A stretch of DNA of 64,000 nt. Origin: an uncultured Eubacteriales bacterium (GTDB lineage: Bacteria; Bacillota; Clostridia; Lachnospirales; Lachnospiraceae). Under the pieces are notes generated by a model. That model was not told the DNA's origin. It searched no databases and worked only from the letters and a program-made list of their open reading frames with translations. A program made the translations under genes and the position numbers. The DNA is taken from positions 38,425 to 102,424 of the forward strand of contig OMXJ01000012.1 of NCBI GenBank assembly GCA_900315015.1, written 5' to 3'. Below, piece by piece: positions 17,724-26,701 of the stretch. Position 1 is the stretch's first letter, and every line of letters starts with the position of its first letter.

Positions 17724-19007
17724 TTAAAACGATAGTGTAACAACCGAAGTAAATAAGTCTCCCTTGAAGCTAGAATTAAGAACACCGTCGTATTTAGCCG
17801 CTGCTGCCTTAGCGCTCTTTATTCCAAAGCCGTGGAGGCCTCCGTCCTTTTTGCTTGTCTTATATACACCGTCTTCCTCTACCGGCATGACTTCATAGGT
17901 ATTTTCAATCTTAATTACCAGCATCTGCTGGATTCTCCTAATAAGAAGCCTCATTTTCCTCTTCTCTTTATTCTCTACCTTAGAGCAGGCCTCGATGGCA
18001 TTATCCAAAAGATTAGCAAGGATAGCGCAAAGATCACTGCTCTTTATGTTTGTATTACGAGGAAATTCGACCTCTATGGTAAAGGCTATCTGCTTTTCTT
18101 CTGCAAGCTTTTTCTTGCTGCTTATCAAATAATCAACCGTTTCATCACCTGTCCAGACGCCGACCGTGAGGGTACTTCCACTTCCAGTCAGCTCATCAAG
18201 ATAGCTTAGAGCCTCATCGCTGTTTCCTTTTATAAGAAAATTTCTAAGAACACCGCAATGATTTCTAAAATCATGGAACAGCTTAGCGTTGTTCTCATAG
18301 CTGCGGCTAAGCGACTGATATTCCCTCTCAAGGATCATCGCTTCATTTTCCTTCGTCCTTGCAATTTCCTTCTCTGCATCATACTGCCTGCGCATCTGGA
18401 ACACCAAAATCGACACAAGAATGAAGATTGCATAGTACTGCAGTGAGAAAATCTCATCATTATCTATGCCAGTGGCTCCATTTGAAGTAATAAAATTAAT
18501 GGCTGCCATTGCTAAAATAGCAAAGACGCTTCCTGCTCTCATAAGGAACTTGTTGGATACCTTCTTAAGAGCGAACAATAAAAAGAGCGCTGCCATAATA
18601 ATAACTGCTCCCGCTAAATTTACGTAGCTTCCTTTAGCCTCAAGCATCTTATAGCACGCCGCATCCTTTGTCAAAATCACAAAGCCAAGGGCTAAGAGCT
18701 TTGTAAAAAGCACGGTCACAAATTCATAACTAATAGCCAAAAAAAGACTAAGTCTTCTGTCCGCTCCCCTAAAGACCATGCTTCCAATGCATACGCAAAG
18801 AGCCTCGGCAAAGCAAATTACAGCATATTTATCAGCCGACATATCTACGTTAAAAACAAAAAAAGAAACTGCAAGGCAGACAATAAATCCAAGTGCAATT
18901 TCTTTCTTATTTATTTTACATTTAGAAAGCGCCCTAGCGTTCACCAAGGCTCCACCGCAAATATGAAGAAACATAGTAATTGCTGTAATAATCATTACTA
19001 ATTTCAT
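17724..19007 (-). CDS. GHKL-domain sensor histidine kinase (AgrC/VirS type)
   Basis: A 427-residue sensor kinase. The first about 195 residues form six or seven membrane helices; a short linker leads to the H-box FHDFRNHCGVL (histidine near residue 245) and a GHKL ATPase domain with N-box LANLLDNAIEAC (about 325) and a glycine loop HGFGIKSAKAAA. This class usually senses peptides and pairs with LytTR regulators. The start ATG at 19007 overlaps the regulator's stop (ATGA), a classic coupling; an upstream TTG at 19025 is less likely because GGGGGGAG lies between. It is the last gene before the terminator at 17591-17620. Confidence 0.92.
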   Translation of the reverse strand: MKLVMIITAITMFLHICGGALVNARALSKCKINKKEIALGFIVCLAVSFFVFNVDMSADKYAVICFAEALCVCIGSMVFRGADRRLSLFLAISYEFVTVLFTKLLALGFVILTKDAACYKMLEAKGSYVNLAGAVIIMAALFLLFALKKVSNKFLMRAGSVFAILAMAAINFITSNGATGIDNDEIFSLQYYAIFILVSILVFQMRRQYDAEKEIARTKENEAMILEREYQSLSRSYENNAKLFHDFRNHCGVLRNFLIKGNSDEALSYLDELTGSGSTLTVGVWTGDETVDYLISSKKKLAEEKQIAFTIEVEFPRNTNIKSSDLCAILANLLDNAIEACSKVENKEKRKMRLLIRRIQQMLVIKIENTYEVMPVEEDGVYKTSKKDGGLHGFGIKSAKAAAAKYDGVLNSSFKGDLFTSVVTLSF

Positions 19008-19726
19008 CCTAAATGCTCCCCCCAATATAAATTAATCTTATCTTTGACCTCCTGCAGATGGGATCTGCTGATTGGAAGATGAAGTCCATTTTTCATAACA
19101 GCCTCGCCGTCCTTCACCTGCATTACGTGAATAATATTAACAATGCAACCTCTATCCGTAAAAATGAATTCCTCTGCAGCAAGCTCATCAAATACCTGCT
19201 GAAGACTTTTTCTGACCTTAGTACTTTCCTCACCAAAAAATATCTCAGCATTCTTTCCATCTCTTTGAATATAAAGAATATCCCTATAAGGAATCTTCTC
19301 AAGTCTGCTACTTGTTGAAATGGTATAGACCTTGCCACCTTCAAGCGAAAGCAGGCGGATCGCATCTGATACAGCAAGAGGAAGCTTTTCCTTTCGTCTA
19401 TCCTTTGGAACATATCTAAATATTGAAAGCTCAAAAGCATCTATTGCAAATTCAATGTGAGAGGTAATGAAAATGATCTTGACATTAGGGAGAAAGGGCT
19501 TTACCTTACCGGCCACATCCATGCCGCTAAAACCCGGCATCTCAATATCAAGCAGAATAAGGTCGTAGTAAAATCCATCCTCAGTTATATCGTATAGAAT
19601 ATTATCTGAAGAAGTGTAGGTAATAATCTCGCCGGTCTCACTATTAGACTTAAGACAGTATTCTACAACTGTCTTATGACTTTCAACCATCTCCTTCTCA
19701 TCATCACAAATCGCAATACGTAACAT
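19004..19726 (-). CDS. LytTR-family response regulator
   Basis: A 240-residue response regulator. The receiver domain has the acidic pair CDDE (residues 8-10), the phospho-acceptor in LILLDIEMPG (about 56) and the conserved lysine in RYVPKDRR. The C-terminal LytTR DNA-binding domain is visible from about 140 (IPYRDILYIQRDGKNAEIF; FTDRGCIVNIIHVMQVKDGEAVMKNGLHLPISRS). It would be phosphorylated by the coupled kinase. It is 24 bp after the GT2 gene, so the pair appears to be transcribed from the prfC promoter. Target genes are not evident. Confidence 0.93.
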   Translation of the reverse strand: MLRIAICDDEKEMVESHKTVVEYCLKSNSETGEIITYTSSDNILYDITEDGFYYDLILLDIEMPGFSGMDVAGKVKPFLPNVKIIFITSHIEFAIDAFELSIFRYVPKDRRKEKLPLAVSDAIRLLSLEGGKVYTISTSSRLEKIPYRDILYIQRDGKNAEIFFGEESTKVRKSLQQVFDELAAEEFIFTDRGCIVNIIHVMQVKDGEAVMKNGLHLPISRSHLQEVKDKINLYWGEHLG

Positions 19727-19750
19727 ACACCTACTCCTACTCCACTTTTA

Positions 19751-20725
19751 TCAATCAAAATAGCCTGGATTGCTAGAGAGCCTGCGAACTAAAGCTTTAG
19801 GAAGCTTATCATAGATTCTACCAAGCTTATAGCCAAAAAGTTTAGCCGCACTCTTCACCCCAAGATCAACTATGCCCATAAAGGCTCTCTGACCTAAAAG
19901 GTACTTTATAGTTGAAAAAACAAGCTTTGCGCCCTCCTTAGCAGGTGGCACCTCATCAAAGACCTCATGGTACTGCTTATGAGATACTCCAAGGTCAAAA
20001 TAACGCTTAAAATACTGCTTTCCAGTATAGTTATGAGAATGCACTACCTTACAATCGGCTGCATAGTAAACACTATATCCCTTCTTAAGAAGAGCCGCGC
20101 AAAGAAGTGAATCCTCTAGGAAGATAGTCTTCTTAACAAAGCCGCCCACCTCAAGATAAGCCTTCTTATCGTAAATAGCACAGACATTTGAGAAGAAATA
20201 GGTCTTAATACCAAGAGTCTCTAAATCCTTAAGGCTCTTCTTTCTGCATTCAGCGGGATAGTTGAAAAGCCTTGTATAGCCTTCAACAATGTCAGCATTA
20301 ACAGCAGGAAGCTGCCTTGCATAGGCTGCAACAGGAACCTCCTCGTTGGTAATATTACCAGTGAGCTTATGAAGCATTTTTTCTATAAGGTAATTATCTG
20401 CCGGCACAGCATCCTGAGTCATAAAGAGCATGTAATCAGCCTTTGAAAGCTCTGCCGCACGCCTTCTTGTGCCACCGTGATCAAATTCCTTCTGAGGCAC
20501 ATCAACAATGCGGATATCGACCTTCTTTGTCATATAAGGCTTATTATTTCTCAAATTTCTTCTGATTCTGTTTTTTAAGGACTGTGCATCGAGAAAGGTA
20601 TTTTCCGGCACAGTATTCATCAAAATCACAGAATCAGGTAAAATACTCTGATTCAAAAGGCTCAGCATAAGCTTGTCGAACTTTTTATCCGGCTTATATA
20701 CCGGAATAATAACGTCAACGCTCAT
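19751..20725 (-). CDS. Family 2 glycosyltransferase (rhamnosyltransferase-like)
   Basis: A 324-residue GT-A fold glycosyltransferase. Features: MSVDVIIPVYKPDKKF at the nucleotide-binding N-terminus, the DxD-like LFMTQDAVPAD (about 115), the acceptor-side LEDSLLCAALLKKGYSVYYAAD (about 205-225) and HSHNY typical of rhamnosyltransferases. AAAGGAG lies upstream of the start. It is 15 bp after prfC and 24 bp before the regulator gene, so it is embedded in an operon with a translation factor and a two-component pair. The acceptor is unknown; a surface polymer is likely, given rfbC/rfbD and other glycosyltransferases in the window. Confidence 0.85.
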   Translation of the reverse strand: MSVDVIIPVYKPDKKFDKLMLSLLNQSILPDSVILMNTVPENTFLDAQSLKNRIRRNLRNNKPYMTKKVDIRIVDVPQKEFDHGGTRRRAAELSKADYMLFMTQDAVPADNYLIEKMLHKLTGNITNEEVPVAAYARQLPAVNADIVEGYTRLFNYPAECRKKSLKDLETLGIKTYFFSNVCAIYDKKAYLEVGGFVKKTIFLEDSLLCAALLKKGYSVYYAADCKVVHSHNYTGKQYFKRYFDLGVSHKQYHEVFDEVPPAKEGAKLVFSTIKYLLGQRAFMGIVDLGVKSAAKLFGYKLGRIYDKLPKALVRRLSSNPGYFD

Positions 20726-20740
20726 ATTAATCTCCTTTGA

Positions 20741-22342
20741 TTAATTTCTACCAAATTCGCTAAGAATAAGGCCTTCGTTTCTATCAAGCACTGTCTTAAC
20801 ACTCCACTCATGAATAAATACAAGCAGAGGCTTATCATGCATATCCTTAACTCTCTTACAATCGCTTGTAAGGTTAAGTCTTGAAGCGTAAAGATCCATA
20901 TCCTCTTCCTTATTCTCGATCCAGCGGATATGCTCGTATGGAAGCGGATCTAAACGGATTTCAACACCATACTCACTCTCTAGGCGGTACTTTAAAACAT
21001 CAAACTGAAGCACACCAACAGCACCAACAACAACCTCACCGAGACCGCCGCTGAATTCCTTAAAGAGCTGGATGGCACCTTCCTGTGCAATCTGAGTAAC
21101 GCCCTTTACGAACTGCTTACGCTTCATGGAATCTACAAGACGAAGACTTGCAAAGTGTTCAGGAGCGAAGGTAGGCATACCGCCGAATCTGAACTTATCA
21201 GGAAGCGTTGTGATGGTATCACCGATTGAGAAAATACCTGGATCAAATACACCGATAACGTCGCCTGCATAGGCCTCATCAATGACCTTACGCTCATTAG
21301 CCATAAGCTCCTGAGGCTGAAGAAGACGCATCTTCTTATCACCCTGCACATGATAAACTTCCTTTTCTGCATCGAACTTACCTGAGCAGATTCTCATGAA
21401 AGCAATTCTATCACGGTGATTCTTATTCATATTAGCCTGAATCTTAAAGATGAAGGCTGAGAACTTATTATCAATAGGATCGATCAATCCCTGGTCTGAC
21501 TCTCTTGGAAGAGGACTTTCAGTCATCTTAAGGAAATGCTCAAGGAAGGTTGAAACACCAAAGTTATTTAAAGCAGAGCCAAAGAATACAGGAGTAAGCT
21601 TACCGGCACGAACAGTATCCATGTCGAACTCACTAGAAGCTCCGTCAATGAGCTCGATTTCCTCAGCAAGCTTTTCATGAGCCTCTTTACCTAAAACTTC
21701 ATCTGTCTTAGGATCGCCCAATTCTACTAATGTAGTATCAACCATCTTCATGCCGAAATTAGCGGCTGTAAACTTAAGGATTTTCTTTGTATCTCTATCA
21801 TAAACGCCCTGGAACTCTCTACCTGAACCGATAGGCCAGTTGATAGGATAAGTAGCAATGCCAAGAATGCTCTCGATCTGATCTAAGAGTTCGAAGGTAT
21901 CTCTAGCATCACGGTCCATCTTATTTATAAAAGTGAAAATAGGAATGTGACGAAGAACGCAGACCTTAAAGAGCTTGATTGTCTGCGCCTCAACACCGTT
22001 TGCAGCATCGATGATCATAACTGCAGCATCTGCTGCCATAAGGGTTCTATAGGTATCCTCTGAGAAGTCCTGATGGCCCGGGGTATCAAGAATATTGATG
22101 CAATAGCCCTCATAATTGAACTGCATAACTGAACTGGTTACTGAAATACCACGCTTCTTTTCGATTTCCATCCAGTCAGAAACTGCATGCTTATCAGTCT
22201 TCTTGCCCTTAACAGAACCTGCTGTATTAATGGCTCCTCCGTAAAGAAGAAGCTTTTCTGTCAGTGTTGTCTTACCAGCATCCGGGTGAGAGATGATGGC
22301 AAAGGTACGTCTCTTTTCTATTTCCTGTCTTAAATTATCCAT
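20741..22342 (-). CDS. prfC: Peptide chain release factor 3
   Basis: A 533-residue translational GTPase that recycles RF1/RF2. G motifs: SHPDAGKTTLTEKLLLYGGAI (G1), the RGISVTSSVMQF switch region (G2), DTPGHQDFSEDT (G3) and NKMDRD (G4). The C-terminal part (RLESEYGVEIRLDPLPYEHIRWI) distinguishes it from EF-G. The start at 22342 (MDNLRQEIEKRR) is chosen by family alignment; a longer reading adds 26 unconserved residues that overlap the promoter. It heads a four-gene operon from the promoter at 22388-22417. Confidence 0.96.
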   Translation of the reverse strand: MDNLRQEIEKRRTFAIISHPDAGKTTLTEKLLLYGGAINTAGSVKGKKTDKHAVSDWMEIEKKRGISVTSSVMQFNYEGYCINILDTPGHQDFSEDTYRTLMAADAAVMIIDAANGVEAQTIKLFKVCVLRHIPIFTFINKMDRDARDTFELLDQIESILGIATYPINWPIGSGREFQGVYDRDTKKILKFTAANFGMKMVDTTLVELGDPKTDEVLGKEAHEKLAEEIELIDGASSEFDMDTVRAGKLTPVFFGSALNNFGVSTFLEHFLKMTESPLPRESDQGLIDPIDNKFSAFIFKIQANMNKNHRDRIAFMRICSGKFDAEKEVYHVQGDKKMRLLQPQELMANERKVIDEAYAGDVIGVFDPGIFSIGDTITTLPDKFRFGGMPTFAPEHFASLRLVDSMKRKQFVKGVTQIAQEGAIQLFKEFSGGLGEVVVGAVGVLQFDVLKYRLESEYGVEIRLDPLPYEHIRWIENKEEDMDLYASRLNLTSDCKRVKDMHDKPLLVFIHEWSVKTVLDRNEGLILSEFGRN

Positions 22343-22387
22343 TTTTCTTATCTCTTTCTTTATTAAAAAATCAAATTCAGCCGTTAC

Positions 22388-22417
22388 ATTATAAAACACT
22401 TTTGCATTTTTTGTCAA
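22388..22417 (-). promoter_or_regulatory. Consensus sigma-A promoter for the prfC operon
   Basis: TTGACA (22417-22412), 18-bp spacer, TATAAT (22393-22388). Predicted start near 22381, giving a leader of about 39 nt. Confidence 0.85.
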
Positions 22418-22439
22418 CACCTTATGTTTTTCGTATTTA

Positions 22440-22577
22440 CTGCTTAATGCTTTCCCGATTTAGTGCTTTATGCTTTCACGATTTAGCGCTTAATGCTTTC
22501 ACGATTTAGTACTTTATGCTTTCCCGATTTAGCACTTAATGCTTTCTACATTAAAAACTTTATGTTTTTATGGGAAT
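22440..22577. repeat. 23-bp tandem repeat upstream of the prfC promoter
   Basis: Six copies of a 23-bp unit (GTGCTTTATGCTTTCACGATTTA as the type): 22440, 22463, 22486, 22509, 22532 and a decayed copy from 22555. Odd copies read CTTAATG and even copies CTTTATG, so it may have grown by duplication of a 46-bp pair. It fills most of the 359-bp gap between the BY-kinase gene and prfC. Confidence 0.88.
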
Positions 22578-22596
22578 ACCTAATTACAAACCAAAC

Positions 22597-22626
22597 AATA
22601 CCCATGAGCCTAAGCCCATGGGTATT
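22597..22626. terminator. Hairpin terminator after the Wzz/BY-kinase gene
   Basis: AATACCCATG / CATGGGTATT, 10-bp stem with a 10-base loop. The flank on the minus strand is only moderately T-rich (TGTTTGGTTTG). Confidence 0.65.
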
Positions 22627-22701
22627 TAGCTTTATTATTTTAAGATTTAGAAGCTGCTCTTTTCTCAGTCCTTCTTTTTTCTTATTTAATTACTTCCTGC
22701 T

Positions 22702-24309
22702 TTAAGACTTTTTATCAGTAGCCTTTTCCTGCTCTTTTTTAGCCGCTAAAGCTTCCTCAGCCTTCTTCTCGTTATTGTTACCATAACCATAGCCATACCT
22801 GTAACCGTACTTATAACCGTACTTGTAACCATACTTATAGCCATACTTCTTGTAGCCGTAGCCAGTAGAAGAACCAGCAACCGCATTAAGGATAACACCA
22901 AGCACATTTACGTTTGAAAGCTTAGCACCCTCAAGCGCATGCTTGATATCATAGCTTGTTGTTCCCTCGAACTCAGCAACAAGAACGATGCCGGCAATAG
23001 AATCTGAAAGGCCATAAACATCTGAAACCATGTTTACAGGTGGTGTATCAATAAGGATAACAGTGTACTGCTCTGAAGCCTCTGTAATAAGATTCTTAAG
23101 AGCCTCTGATGCAAGAATTTCTGAAGGGTTTGGAGGAATTGTACCAGCTGTAAGAAGATCTACGAAGCCATCACAATCCTTATCCTTATAAACTGCCTTA
23201 TGAACAACTGCATCAAACTTCTTCTGCTTTGAAACGATATTTGAAAGACCCGAGTCATTCTTTATATTATAAATCTTATGCTGAACCGGCTTACGAAGGT
23301 CACCATCTATAAGAAGAACCTTTTCATTAGCCATTGCCATTGCGATAGCAATGTTAGTTGTGGTAGAAGACTTACCCTCACTTGGGTTAGCTGAGGTAAC
23401 AGCTATTACCTTCTTGCCCTGAGTTGCAACAGCAAACATAATGTTTGTTCTGATTGACTTAAAGGACTCTACTACGCTAAATGGAATCTCCTTATTAAGA
23501 ATAGTTTCAAAACTAAAATTATTTTTTTTCGAAGGATCGACATTTCTCCTCTTTTTCTTATCCTTCTTTGTACCATAGTCCATGACCTCACCAAGGACTG
23601 AAAGACCGAACTTCTTATTAATATCTTCAGCATCCCTAAAGGTATTATCCGTGATAGTACGGATAACAATGGCAGCTGCCACTAAAATGAAACCGATAAG
23701 GAAGCCCATGATTGTATATCTGCTTACGCTAGGACCAGACTTTACAGTAGCTGGAACTGCTGCACCGATAATTTCAACCGAACCTGCACCAACTATTCTT
23801 ATAAGATAATCAGGTGCAACATCAGCAAATATATTACTTATTTCTGCTGAAAGCTTTGCATCAGGTGTTGTTGCTGAAACCTTAAGAACCTCAGTATTAT
23901 CTACAGCACCCATGGAAACATAGTTTAAAATAGAACCGGTTGTTGGGCATCCATTCTCATCAAGAGCAAAATAACGCTTTAAATAATCTCTCTCATGATT
24001 TTCTGCAAGAGTTTCTGCAACCTCGCCTACAACTACCGGATCCTTTAAGATAACTATGTAAGTCATAACAAGTGACTTAGATGCATTAAGGTCAGACGTA
24101 GTAACTGAAGAAACCGTCTCTGTACTATTTAAATTCTTTACATACATTCTAATAGAAGAAGTAAAGGTTTCTGGTAAATAAAACTTAGCATAGCTAAAGC
24201 CTATCGCTGCGCAAAGAACTGCAACTATGGTAAGCATCCACCATTTTCTGAGCAAAGCCCAAAATAGTTCTAGTAAATCAATCTCAACTTCATCTTTCTG
24301 CTGTTCCAT
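22702..24309 (-). CDS. Wzz/CpsC-CpsD fusion: chain-length regulator with bacterial tyrosine kinase
   Basis: A 535-residue membrane protein that controls polysaccharide chain length and autophosphorylates on tyrosine. A Wzz domain with two membrane helices (about 25-43 and 198-218) is fused to a BY-kinase: Walker A TSANPSEGKSSTTTN (305-319), Walker A' VLLIDGDLRKP (331-341), Walker B VILIDTPPV (417-425). The C-terminus has a tyrosine cluster made of YKYG repeats (about 483-510), followed by a charged tail. In most Firmicutes the two domains are separate proteins, so the fusion is like that of proteobacterial Wzc. It is monocistronic here; two AACGTT-type palindromes lie upstream (24366-24394). 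Confidence 0.93.
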   Translation of the reverse strand: MEQQKDEVEIDLLELFWALLRKWWMLTIVAVLCAAIGFSYAKFYLPETFTSSIRMYVKNLNSTETVSSVTTSDLNASKSLVMTYIVILKDPVVVGEVAETLAENHERDYLKRYFALDENGCPTTGSILNYVSMGAVDNTEVLKVSATTPDAKLSAEISNIFADVAPDYLIRIVGAGSVEIIGAAVPATVKSGPSVSRYTIMGFLIGFILVAAAIVIRTITDNTFRDAEDINKKFGLSVLGEVMDYGTKKDKKKRRNVDPSKKNNFSFETILNKEIPFSVVESFKSIRTNIMFAVATQGKKVIAVTSANPSEGKSSTTTNIAIAMAMANEKVLLIDGDLRKPVQHKIYNIKNDSGLSNIVSKQKKFDAVVHKAVYKDKDCDGFVDLLTAGTIPPNPSEILASEALKNLITEASEQYTVILIDTPPVNMVSDVYGLSDSIAGIVLVAEFEGTTSYDIKHALEGAKLSNVNVLGVILNAVAGSSTGYGYKKYGYKYGYKYGYKYGYRYGYGYGNNNEKKAEEALAAKKEQEKATDKKS

Positions 24310-24552
24310 CAGTAAATGCCCTTTCTAATAACAATTCTAAACATTACATAACCCCGGGCATGCCAAAACGTTTATTTTGAATAACTATAACGTTTTCGAA
24401 AGAAAAATTCGTTAAAACATTCCATTTTTAATAACGAATTACCAACATACCCATACAGTCTAAAATGATAATATGAAAAATCTAAAAAGTCAATAACCAA
24501 TTTAGGCTTTTTATAGAAAAAAATAATTACGATTGAATTATTTCTTTATTTA

Positions 24553-25731
24553 TTAGTGATGGAAAAGACGAAGTCCCGTAAATGTCATAACCATATTGTG
24601 AGAATCTGCAGCTTCGATAACGTTATCGTCTCTAATTGATCCACCTGGCTGAGAAACATACTTAACACCAGACTTGAAAGCTCTCTCGATATTATCTCCG
24701 AATGGGAAGAAAGCATCTGAACCAAGAGCTACATCTGTATTCTGATCAAGCCAGGCTCTCTTTTCTTCACGAGTAAATACCTCTGGCTTAACCTTGAAGA
24801 TATTCTGCCACTTGCCCTCTTCAAGAACATCCATATAATCCTCACCGATGTAAAGATCAATAGCATTATCTCTATCCGGACGCTTAATTGTATCAAGGAA
24901 TGGAAGCTCAAGAACCTTTGGACACTGACGAAGGAACCAGTTATCTGCCTTGCTGCCTGCAAGTCTTGTACAATGGATACGGCTCTGCTGACCAGCACCG
25001 ATACCGATTGCCTGTCCGCCCTTAACATAGCAAACTGAATTTGACTGAGTATACTTAAGAACGATCATAGAAATCATAAGATCTCTCTTAGCTGACTCTG
25101 GAAGGTCTGTATTCTTTGTAACTATCTTTCCAAGGAAGTTCTCATCGATAACAGCATTATTTCTGCCCTGCTCAAATGTAACACCGAAAACCTGCTTACG
25201 CTCGATTTCCTCTGGAACATAATCAGCATCGATCTTGATAACGGCATAATTGCCCTTCTTCTTGCTCTTTAAGATTTCAAGAGCTTCCGGCTCGTAGCCT
25301 GGAGCAATAATACCATCAGAAACCTCATGCTGGATGAGCTTTGCTGTAGCAACGTCACATACATCTGAAAGTGAAATAAAATCACCGAAAGAGCTCATTC
25401 TATCAGCGCCTCTTGCTCTAGAATATGCGCATGCAAGTGGTGAAAGCTCTGTATCATCATCTACCCAGTAAATCTTCTTCTCGATTTCTGTAAGAGGAAG
25501 GCCTACTGCAGCACCAGCTGGAGAAACATGCTTGAAAGATGTAGCAGCTGGAAGACCAGTAGCCTGCTTTAACTCCTTAACGAGCTGCCAGCCATTGAAT
25601 GCATCAAGAAGATTGATGTATCCTGGCTTACCATTTAAAACTTCAATAGGAAGATCACTTCCATTTGCCATATATACTCTAGATGGCTTCTGATTTGGAT
25701 TGCAACCATACTTTAACTGTAATTCGTTCAT
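24553..25731 (-). CDS. Stand-alone AICAR transformylase (PurH C-terminal type)
   Basis: A 392-residue phosphoribosylaminoimidazolecarboxamide formyltransferase, the ninth step of purine synthesis, using 10-formyltetrahydrofolate. It contains only the formyltransferase half of PurH: SFKHVSPAGAAVG (catalytic Lys-His), RARGADRMSSFGDFI, VSDGIIAPGYE, YTQSNSVCYVK, IGIGAGQQSRIHCTRLAG and the C-terminal LRLFHH. These read closer to the eukaryotic ATIC version than to E. coli-type PurH, from memory of those sequences. The N-terminal cyclohydrolase (MGS-like) domain is absent. The start at 25731 has AAAGGAAG upstream. The next gene upstream supplies the missing cyclohydrolase. Confidence 0.94.
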   Translation of the reverse strand: MNELQLKYGCNPNQKPSRVYMANGSDLPIEVLNGKPGYINLLDAFNGWQLVKELKQATGLPAATSFKHVSPAGAAVGLPLTEIEKKIYWVDDDTELSPLACAYSRARGADRMSSFGDFISLSDVCDVATAKLIQHEVSDGIIAPGYEPEALEILKSKKKGNYAVIKIDADYVPEEIERKQVFGVTFEQGRNNAVIDENFLGKIVTKNTDLPESAKRDLMISMIVLKYTQSNSVCYVKGGQAIGIGAGQQSRIHCTRLAGSKADNWFLRQCPKVLELPFLDTIKRPDRDNAIDLYIGEDYMDVLEEGKWQNIFKVKPEVFTREEKRAWLDQNTDVALGSDAFFPFGDNIERAFKSGVKYVSQPGGSIRDDNVIEAADSHNMVMTFTGLRLFHH

Positions 25732-25847
25732 TTTAATACTTCCTTTCAATGTTCTAGCCTAACATATGTTAAGTGTTATATCTGTTTTCTGATTCGGATT
25801 ACTTATTCCGAACGCAGATTTCTATCACCGGTTCTGATAATTTACAT

Positions 25848-26561
25848 TTACTGATTCTTATTAAGGATTCTTGTCTCGTACTTTCCTGTAGCAATGTCGA
25901 TGAATCTTACGAAAAGAGAAACCTTATTATCTTCATTAAGGTTTGTCCAAACAGCGTTTGTGAATTCGTCGATATTTCCTGTGATGTCTACAGGTGTAGG
26001 CTCACCCTCATAGCTTGGAAGTGGATTTCCATCGCCCATGTATGTATGAATGAAATGTCCCTGACCAGCCTTAGGGTTGTCATAATCAAAGGTAAAACGA
26101 AGACACTCATCAGGATCTCCGTTGTTGCTCTTAAGGATAGACATTGAATACTTGTACTTTCCGTCCTTAACATTCATGATACCTGAGATTCTAGGGGTGT
26201 AGTTTGGAGCATCAGGCTCGAACTCTCTGCATCTTAAAGACTCCTCGAAAGTCTGACCAGCCTTCATATTATCATAGATTGTATCTGTCTGATCACCATT
26301 TGTTACGATTGTATCATTACCAAGCACTCTAACAGGTGCATAAATGATAAGACTTGGATCCTCAAGCTTGCTCTCATCGAAAGCCTGTGTGCGGATGCCC
26401 TCACCGTCTTCAACAAATACTCTGTTTCTTGAATTAACGCTTCTTCCCATGATGAAATATGCTGTAACTGCATACTTTCCATCTGTTGACTTACCGATAA
26501 CGATACCACGTCCCGGGTAAGCATTTGTGTTAAGTTCTGTGTTCAAACTCTTAATTTCCAT
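25848..26561 (-). CDS. IMP cyclohydrolase, archaeal PurO type
   Basis: A 237-residue protein of the PurO-like IMP cyclohydrolase family, closing the ring of FAICAR to IMP, the last step of purine synthesis. The family pattern is visible at YPGRGIVIGKSTDGKYAVTAYFIMGRSVNSRNRVF (about 15-50), followed by PSLIIYAPVRV and NGDQTDTI. It has no similarity to the cyclohydrolase half of PurH. AAAGGAAA lies 5 bases before the start. It is 116 bp upstream of the AICAR transformylase gene; together they replace bifunctional PurH. Confidence 0.88.
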   Translation of the reverse strand: MEIKSLNTELNTNAYPGRGIVIGKSTDGKYAVTAYFIMGRSVNSRNRVFVEDGEGIRTQAFDESKLEDPSLIIYAPVRVLGNDTIVTNGDQTDTIYDNMKAGQTFEESLRCREFEPDAPNYTPRISGIMNVKDGKYKYSMSILKSNNGDPDECLRFTFDYDNPKAGQGHFIHTYMGDGNPLPSYEGEPTPVDITGNIDEFTNAVWTNLNEDNKVSLFVRFIDIATGKYETRILNKNQ

Positions 26562-26701
26562 GTCAGTTTCCTTTCAAGGTAAAATTTATTTATTTCAACC
26601 GTCCTCGCATTCTCCCTAAAAGATGACTCAGATCAGTTTTTTACATATTATATAAGCTGTTTTTATAGCAGCCTGAATATCATAGCCGCTACTCATAGCT
26701 A

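Noticed and set aside
22440..22577. Possible CRISPR array from regular 23-bp repeats
   Set aside because: The copies are directly adjacent with no unique spacers and no cas genes are near; it is a tandem repeat.
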